In this document: positions 14,899 to 19,683 of the stretch, one piece after another
Layout of the letters: each line of letters opens with the position of its first letter
Numbering within the stretch: the stretch's first letter is position 1
The notes under the pieces: generated by a model
The model's database searches: none
Seen by the model: the letters and a program-made list of their open reading frames with translations, nothing else
Told to the model about the DNA's origin: nothing
Translations under genes and position numbers: made by a program
DNA from: Oscillospiraceae bacterium
GTDB taxonomy: Bacteria > Bacillota > Clostridia > UMGS1883
Direction of reading: 5' to 3'
Assembly: GCA_022508735.1 (NCBI GenBank)
Contig: JAFLUQ010000030.1
Span: forward strand, 1-19,683
Length of the DNA stretch: 19,683 bases

Positions 14899-16134
14899 AT
14901 GAGAGCAATGAAAGATAGTGGAATCGATACGGTTGGTTGCATTCCGAATTATTGGATGGGCAAGCGATTAAAATATTTATGCCGTATTGAAACGGGCAAT
15001 GAAGATACTCAGAATGCTAATCCTGAAGGCTTATATCCATTTTATGTGCGTTCTCCGGTCGTCGAAAGATGTGATAGGTATACTTTTTCAGGAGAGGGCA
15101 TATTAGTTGCAGGTGACGGTGCTGGTGCAGGAAGAATATTTCATCATGTAAATGGCAAATATGCTGTTCACCAAAGAGTGTATAGATTGTCTGATTTCCA
15201 ATACAATACGGATTTCTTACATTATTATTTGAGCAACCTTTTTCCGCATGAGATGGACAAAGGAAGTGCTCAGTCTACAGTTCCGTCAATGAGGCTGCCA
15301 ATGTTAATGAATTTCACTTTTTTCCTGCCACCTGAAAAGGAGGCGGAAGATATTGTCGCATTTCTCGACGCCAAGTGCGCCGAGATCAATGCCCTTTCCG
15401 CTGACATCCAGTCCGAGATCGATACGTTGGAGGCATATAAGCGGTCCGTGATCACGGAAGCCGTGACGAAGGGACTGGACAAGAATGTGCCGATGAAGGA
15501 TAGCGGGATTGAGTGGATCGGTACAATTCCAGAAACGTGGGAAATCGGTCGTGTGAAGGATTATTATCAGTTACAGACAGGTTTTACACCAAGCACAGAG
15601 ATTGCTGAGTATTACGATGATGAGAATGGGTATGACTGGGTCAGCATTGCCGATATGAATGACAGATCACGATACATTGTTTCCACAAAGGCTAAAATAA
15701 GTCAGAAATATATCGATATCAAACATCCATCTTGTTCGCCGAAAGGAAGCTTATTGTATAGTTTTAAGTTGTCTGTTGGTAAAGTTGCTTTTTTAGATAA
15801 CGATATGTATACAAATGAGGCTGTTGCGAGTTTTTTACCATGTTCATATGGTCTTTTGGGATTTTTGTATTATTCATCGATGTTCATTGAGGAGAATGCA
15901 AATATAAATATTTATGGAGCTAAGATTTTGAATCAGGATTTGATAAAGAACGCGTATGTTCCTTTTCCTCCTATTGCAGACCAGAAGAAAATTGTTGTTT
16001 TTCTTGATAAGAAGTGTGCGGAAATTGACTTCATTATCGCCCAAAAGCAGGAGCAGCTTGCCGTCTTGGCTGATTACAAGAAGTCCGTAATCTATGAATA
16101 CGTGACCGGAAAGAAGGAGGTGCCCGTGACATGA
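14899..16134 (+). CDS. hsdS: Type I restriction-modification specificity subunit HsdS
   Basis: HsdS selects the bipartite target for HsdM and HsdR. The protein has 411 residues in two similar halves. TRD1 is about 15-145, central conserved helix 146-198 (EKEAEDIVAFLDAKCAEINAL), TRD2 about 215-357, and distal conserved helix 358-405 (IADQKKIVVFLDKKCAEIDFI). The repeat MKDSGI-x-x-x-G-x-I-P occurs at 4-16 and again at 199-211, which shows an internal duplication. The frame is open upstream into hsdM. The start ATG 14899 is chosen because it begins this repeated motif; its ribosome site (GGTGAT) is weak, so coupling to hsdM, which ends 10 bases earlier, is likely. The TRD segments are visibly richer in A+T than the conserved helices, consistent with domain exchange. 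The recognised sequence cannot be predicted. Confidence 0.93.
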   Translation: MRAMKDSGIDTVGCIPNYWMGKRLKYLCRIETGNEDTQNANPEGLYPFYVRSPVVERCDRYTFSGEGILVAGDGAGAGRIFHHVNGKYAVHQRVYRLSDFQYNTDFLHYYLSNLFPHEMDKGSAQSTVPSMRLPMLMNFTFFLPPEKEAEDIVAFLDAKCAEINALSADIQSEIDTLEAYKRSVITEAVTKGLDKNVPMKDSGIEWIGTIPETWEIGRVKDYYQLQTGFTPSTEIAEYYDDENGYDWVSIADMNDRSRYIVSTKAKISQKYIDIKHPSCSPKGSLLYSFKLSVGKVAFLDNDMYTNEAVASFLPCSYGLLGFLYYSSMFIEENANINIYGAKILNQDLIKNAYVPFPPIADQKKIVVFLDKKCAEIDFIIAQKQEQLAVLADYKKSVIYEYVTGKKEVPVT

Positions 16135-19112
16135 ACGATATCTTGACCGAGAAGCAATACCAGCATGAGATCATGGACTATCTTCAGTCCGTGAACGGAT
16201 ACCGCATCCGCAAAGCGGTCAATTTTGACTGTCTCTTTGCGATGGATCGGGAGATGCTGTTTGAGTTCCTGGATAAGACTCAGCCGGATGTCATGACAGA
16301 GCTGCGGAAGATATTCAAGTCCGATATGGAAGAGACGATTGTGAATGTCATCAATCAGGCAGTCACTTCAGATAAAGGTTCCCTTGTGGAAGTTCTGAAG
16401 AACGGTATCGAGATCAGCAATCGGCATCTGGACTTGATGTACACAAAGCCCGCAACGACGTTCAATAAGACACTGAACCAGCGTTATAACGATAATATTT
16501 TTTCCGTCATGGAGGAAGTCTGGGCCTCTGACGATGAACGCATCGACCTTGTTATATTCCTGAATGGCATTGCCATTATGTCCTTTGAGTTAAAGTGCAA
16601 TGCCGCCGGACAGTCCTATCAGGATGCGATCCTTCAGTATCGTAAGTACAGAAGCCCGAAGACACGCCTGTTCCGTTTTAAGGCTGGCTGCGTAGTAAAT
16701 TTCGCCATGGACCTGAATGAGGTCTACATGACAACGAAGCTTGATAACGATGCAACGGTGTTCCTGCCGTTCAACATGGGACGCGGTGAAGGTGTGGATG
16801 CCGGAGCGGGCAACCCGCTCTTCGACGACCGGTACAGCGTATCCTATATGTGGGAGGATATCCTAACGAAGGAAACGGTGCTGGATCTGCTTGCGAAGTT
16901 CATCTTTGTGGAGCGCAAGGAAGAGTTTGACGAAGCAACGGGTAAGAAGAAGCATTCCGAGACACTGATTTTCCCGCGTTATCATCAGTTGGACCTCATT
17001 CGCAAGCTCCTCTCCTCCGTATATGAGCATGGAACAGAGCTGAATTATCTGATCGAGCATTCTGCTGGTTCCGGTAAGACGAACAGCATTGCGTGGCTGA
17101 CGTATCGTCTGGCATCGCTGCACAACGCGAACAATCAGGTCATTTTCGATAATGTTATCATCGTAACGGACCGTGTGGTCGTTGACCGGCAGCTCCAAAA
17201 TGCCATCCTCAGGATGGATCATAAGGCCGGCCTCATCTGTGTAATGGACGATAAACGCACATCTGCCGATTTGGCTTATGAGTTGACGCGTAATACGAAG
17301 ATCATCGCTACGACGATACAAAAGTTCCCGTATATCGTGGATACCGTTGCCAATTTGAAGGACAAACGGTTTGCCGTCATCATCGATGAGGCACATTCCT
17401 CCACAGCGGGCAAGGACATGCAGGCCGTGACGCAGGCGCTTGGTTCCGGCGATCAGGAATACCCTGATGCAGACGATATGATCAACGATCAGATCGAGAA
17501 GTCCGGAAAGCAATCCAACGTTTCAATGTTCGCGTTTACGGCGACACCGAAGGACAAGACGTTGCGTCTGTTCGGCCGTCTTAATAAGCACGGACAGTAT
17601 GAGGCTTTCCATCTGTATTCCATGAAGCAGGCTATTGAGGAAGGGTATATTCTGGATGTGCTGCAGAACTTCACGGAGTACGAAACTATGTTCCGGCTCA
17701 ACAAGGATATACAGGAAGATCCAACGATGAAGACGGACGATGCGAAGAAGCAGATCGCCCGGTTCATCGAGCTGCACGAAACGAATATCGCACAGCGTGT
17801 AGAGGTTATCGTGGAACATTTCCGAACGGTGGTGATGCAGGAGATTGGCGGCATGGCGAAGGCCATGGTTATCACCGCATCACGGCAGGCTGCTGTGAAG
17901 TACCGTCAGGCGTTCGAGGATTATATCGAGAAGAAAGGATACAAGGGCATTTCGGCGCTGGTTGCGTTCTCAGGAAAGGTCAAGCTGGACGGCGACGATA
18001 CGGAGTATACGGAGCCTGGCATGAATGGGTTCCGTGAGGAGCAGCTTCCTGGAAAGTTTGACAGCGATGATTATAACGTTCTCATCGTTGCAAACAAGTA
18101 TCAGACTGGTTTTGATCAGCGCAAGCTGTGCGCGATGTACGTGTTGAAGAAGCTGAAAGGCGTAAACGCTGTTCAGACATACAGTAGGTTGAACCGTATC
18201 TGTCCTCCGTATGATAAGAAAACGTTCATTCTCGATTTCGTGAATTCGTATGGGGATGTGCAGGCATCGTTTGCGCCGTTCTATACGACGACGTTGCTCT
18301 CGGGGAATATAAATCCGAAGAATATCTACGATTTGGAAACGAACCTGGATGCGTTTGCTGTTCTGGATCCTCTGGACATTCAGAATTTCAATGAGCTGCT
18401 TTTCAAGAATCGCGAGAAGACTATCACGGCCGCAGAAAAGAAAGCATTGCCCTTCTATCTGTCGAAGGCCGAGAAGGCTGTGAGACAGTATAGTCTGGAA
18501 CAGCAAAAGGAGATCCGTTTCCGGATGCGTGGTTTCGTGCGGTTCTATGAGTTCCTGCTGCAGGCAAGCTGTTTCAAGGATATCGACATTCATAAGAAGT
18601 ATGTGTTCATTACATATCTGCTTTCTTATTTGAATGTGTCCAGCGGTGGCAGCGGGTTTGATTTGACGGGTAAGATCAAAGCGAGCCAGTTCGTTCAGAA
18701 GAAGGGCGAAACGCATGGTAGTGAGAAGCAGGTGTCGAGGCCAGTCATGAAGCTGCCGGAGTCGGATGGTTTTAATCTGACGGAGGCTAAGATGGAGAGG
18801 CTTAGCCAGATCATCGCAGACATCAATTCACGTACGGGTAAGTCGTACGATAGTGATGTTGCGGTCAAGGCTATGCTGCAGATCCGCGATATTCTGATGA
18901 AGTCTGATAAGCTGAAGACTTCTGCGAAGAACAATAGTGAGAAGGATTTTGAGTTCTCTTTCTACGATGATATCGATGACGCATTGATCGAAGGCTTGGA
19001 ACAGAACCAGGACTTCTTCACGTTGCTTCTTAATAACGAGGAAATCAAGAAGTCGGTGCTCGGAATCTTTTCTGGGGAGATATATAAGAGCCTTCGTAAA
19101 GACGATGAGTAA
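16131..19112 (+). CDS. hsdR: Type I restriction endonuclease subunit HsdR
   Basis: HsdR is the ATP-driven translocase and nuclease subunit. The protein has 993 residues, normal for the EcoR124-like group. The nuclease core has Asp139 in RIDLVIFLNG, Glu153-Leu-Lys155 in FELK and QYRKYR downstream: a complete PD-(D/E)xK site. The superfamily 2 motor has Walker A SAGSGKT at 311-317, DEAH at 419-422, TATP in motif III, GYQTGFDQ-like motif V (KYQTGFDQ) and motif VI QTYSRLNR at 682-689. The C-terminal quarter should bind the HsdM/S core. The ATG overlaps the hsdS stop as ATGA, with AAGGAGG about 10 bases upstream inside hsdS, so translation is coupled. All key residues are present, so the nuclease should be active. 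Confidence 0.95.
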   Translation: MNDILTEKQYQHEIMDYLQSVNGYRIRKAVNFDCLFAMDREMLFEFLDKTQPDVMTELRKIFKSDMEETIVNVINQAVTSDKGSLVEVLKNGIEISNRHLDLMYTKPATTFNKTLNQRYNDNIFSVMEEVWASDDERIDLVIFLNGIAIMSFELKCNAAGQSYQDAILQYRKYRSPKTRLFRFKAGCVVNFAMDLNEVYMTTKLDNDATVFLPFNMGRGEGVDAGAGNPLFDDRYSVSYMWEDILTKETVLDLLAKFIFVERKEEFDEATGKKKHSETLIFPRYHQLDLIRKLLSSVYEHGTELNYLIEHSAGSGKTNSIAWLTYRLASLHNANNQVIFDNVIIVTDRVVVDRQLQNAILRMDHKAGLICVMDDKRTSADLAYELTRNTKIIATTIQKFPYIVDTVANLKDKRFAVIIDEAHSSTAGKDMQAVTQALGSGDQEYPDADDMINDQIEKSGKQSNVSMFAFTATPKDKTLRLFGRLNKHGQYEAFHLYSMKQAIEEGYILDVLQNFTEYETMFRLNKDIQEDPTMKTDDAKKQIARFIELHETNIAQRVEVIVEHFRTVVMQEIGGMAKAMVITASRQAAVKYRQAFEDYIEKKGYKGISALVAFSGKVKLDGDDTEYTEPGMNGFREEQLPGKFDSDDYNVLIVANKYQTGFDQRKLCAMYVLKKLKGVNAVQTYSRLNRICPPYDKKTFILDFVNSYGDVQASFAPFYTTTLLSGNINPKNIYDLETNLDAFAVLDPLDIQNFNELLFKNREKTITAAEKKALPFYLSKAEKAVRQYSLEQQKEIRFRMRGFVRFYEFLLQASCFKDIDIHKKYVFITYLLSYLNVSSGGSGFDLTGKIKASQFVQKKGETHGSEKQVSRPVMKLPESDGFNLTEAKMERLSQIIADINSRTGKSYDSDVAVKAMLQIRDILMKSDKLKTSAKNNSEKDFEFSFYDDIDDALIEGLEQNQDFFTLLLNNEEIKKSVLGIFSGEIYKSLRKDDE

Positions 19113-19126
19113 GGAGGTGGTCTGTG

Positions 19127-19309
19127 ATGCCAATGGGAAAGAAGGATGCAAAGAATTTCGCATGCAAGTTTGACCGGGAGATATTCGAGAAGCTTGAAGA
19201 GTTTTGCAACCTATCGAGGCAGAACAAGACTTCCGTTGTAGAACGTGCCGTTCAGAAATATCTCGATGAGAATCTTGAGATGATGCGTGAAGTGGCGAAG
19301 AAGCTGTGA
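19127..19309 (+). CDS. Small ribbon-helix-helix (CopG/Arc-like) protein, fourth cistron of the hsd operon
   Basis: The protein has 60 residues. A short beta strand (NFACKFDREIF, about 10-20) is followed by two helices (EKLEEFCNLSRQNKTSVVERAVQKYLDENLEMM), the layout of ribbon-helix-helix DNA-binding proteins. The turn N-K-T-S and the following helix V-V-E-R-A-V-x-K-Y-L match the family. AAGGAGG overlaps the end of hsdR, and the gene begins 14 bases after the hsdR stop. A GTG one codon upstream (19124) is an equally possible start. It belongs to the same transcript and a terminator follows. No toxin partner is adjacent, so it is more likely a regulator or accessory factor of the operon than an antitoxin; this is inference. 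Confidence 0.75.
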   Translation: MPMGKKDAKNFACKFDREIFEKLEEFCNLSRQNKTSVVERAVQKYLDENLEMMREVAKKL

Positions 19310-19313
19310 TAAA

Positions 19314-19349
19314 AAATGGCAACGGATAGCCTCCGTTGCCATTTGTTTT
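19314..19349. terminator. Bidirectional terminator at end of the hsd operon
   Basis: A perfect 13-bp stem, AAATGGCAACGGA (19314-19326) with its complement (19332-19344), has a 5-base loop and is followed by TTGTTTT. An A-run on the left serves the convergent minus-strand gene. Confidence 0.9.
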
Positions 19350-19608
19350 ACTCTTCGTTGGTCTCGTATTCATAAGCGGGTGTACTTTGCTGCGTAATAA
19401 AACAACGTAAATCTACGTTAAAATAGCTTGCAATTCGAAGGATATCCATGAAGCCAATGCCGTTATTCTCGGCATTACACATCCTTGTTACACACTGTGG
19501 GGACATATAGTACGTTCTTGCAAAATCGATGCGGCTGCCTGGTCTGCTGTCGAAGAGCCGTTTAATATTTGCAGACACCAGCCGCATCATGTTCATAGAG
19601 TCAATCAT
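19348..19608 (-). CDS. Small HTH (Cro/C1-like) DNA-binding protein
   Basis: From ATG 19608 the protein has 86 residues. The region IDFARTYYMSPQCVTRMCNAENNGIGFMDILRIASYFNVDLRCFI resembles a Cro/C1-type helix-turn-helix: helices 2-3 at about 32-45, then helix 4-5 with the I-L-R-I-A-x-Y-F-x-V-D-L pattern of XRE proteins. The frame is open ten more codons to a TTG (19638), but AAAGGAG lies 11 bases before ATG 19608, which I prefer. It is convergent with the hsd operon and shares its terminator. Nested inverted repeats cover its leader, suggesting autoregulation or control of translation. A link to the restriction system is possible but not shown; it could instead belong to the next gene cluster. 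Confidence 0.65.
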   Translation of the reverse strand: MIDSMNMMRLVSANIKRLFDSRPGSRIDFARTYYMSPQCVTRMCNAENNGIGFMDILRIASYFNVDLRCFITQQSTPAYEYETNEE

Positions 19609-19672
19609 AAATACACCGTCTCCTTTCTCGGCGAGCAAATCGCTGCAATTTTGCTCCCGTTACGGTGTATTT
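19609..19672. repeat. Nested inverted repeats in the leader of the small HTH gene
   Basis: The outer arms AAATACACCGT (19609-19619) and its exact complement (19662-19672) enclose inner arms GAGCAAA (19633-19639) and TTTGCTC (19650-19656). On the minus strand the inner outer-arm touches the start codon, and the AAAGGAG ribosome site (19626-19620) lies within the enclosed segment. Confidence 0.8.
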
Positions 19673-19683
19673 GTTTTAAGAGG

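Noticed and set aside
19127..19608. RHH and HTH genes as a toxin-antitoxin pair
   Set aside because: They are convergent rather than co-transcribed, and neither resembles a toxin.

Overview
The window looks like chromosomal DNA of a spore-forming, fermentative member of the Clostridia (Oscillospiraceae/Ruminococcaceae-like). The signs are strong AGGAGG-type ribosome sites, sigma-A promoters with 17-bp spacers, a SpoIIQ-like peptidase, a biotin-type acyl-CoA carboxyltransferase, a second EF-G-like GTPase, a BspA-type leucine-rich-repeat protein and an intracellular GH43 enzyme. This is inferred from gene content only; no 16S or other marker is present.

Left part (1-5100). A carboxyltransferase subunit on the minus strand is cut by the left edge only a codon or so before its expected end. 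Next comes a minus-strand two-gene operon, a GH43 glycosidase followed directly (TAG-ATG) by a small HTH plus S24-like protein that lacks the catalytic serine. A secreted leucine-rich-repeat protein is divergently transcribed on the plus strand. A perfect bidirectional hairpin separates it from the next gene.

Middle part (5100-12100). This holds the EF-G-like GTPase (minus), tRNA-Arg(CCG) with its own promoter and a methyltransferase (plus). A SpoIIQ-like LytM peptidase (minus) follows, preceded by a 43-codon membrane-peptide gene and a 15-bp inverted repeat. Then come citrate synthase and branched-chain aminotransferase (both plus). Most units end in clear hairpin terminators.

Right part (12100-19683). 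This is an accessory island. A decayed C-terminal fragment of an IS4-type transposase lies next to a roughly 90-bp interrupted palindrome whose arms carry one perfect and several near DnaA-box sequences. A complete type I restriction-modification operon follows with its own promoter, ordered hsdM-hsdS-hsdR, with close or overlapping junctions. It ends in a fourth small cistron encoding a ribbon-helix-helix protein. A convergent small HTH gene, whose leader contains nested inverted repeats, closes the window. HsdM and HsdS methylate, HsdR translocates and cleaves, and the two small DNA-binding proteins are candidate regulators. No CRISPR array, prophage or rRNA was seen.

The most unusual signals are the DnaA-box palindrome beside the island, the extra small DNA-binding genes around the hsd operon with matching operator-like repeats, the serine-less S24 protein coupled to a glycosidase, and the small membrane-peptide gene ahead of the SpoIIQ-like gene.
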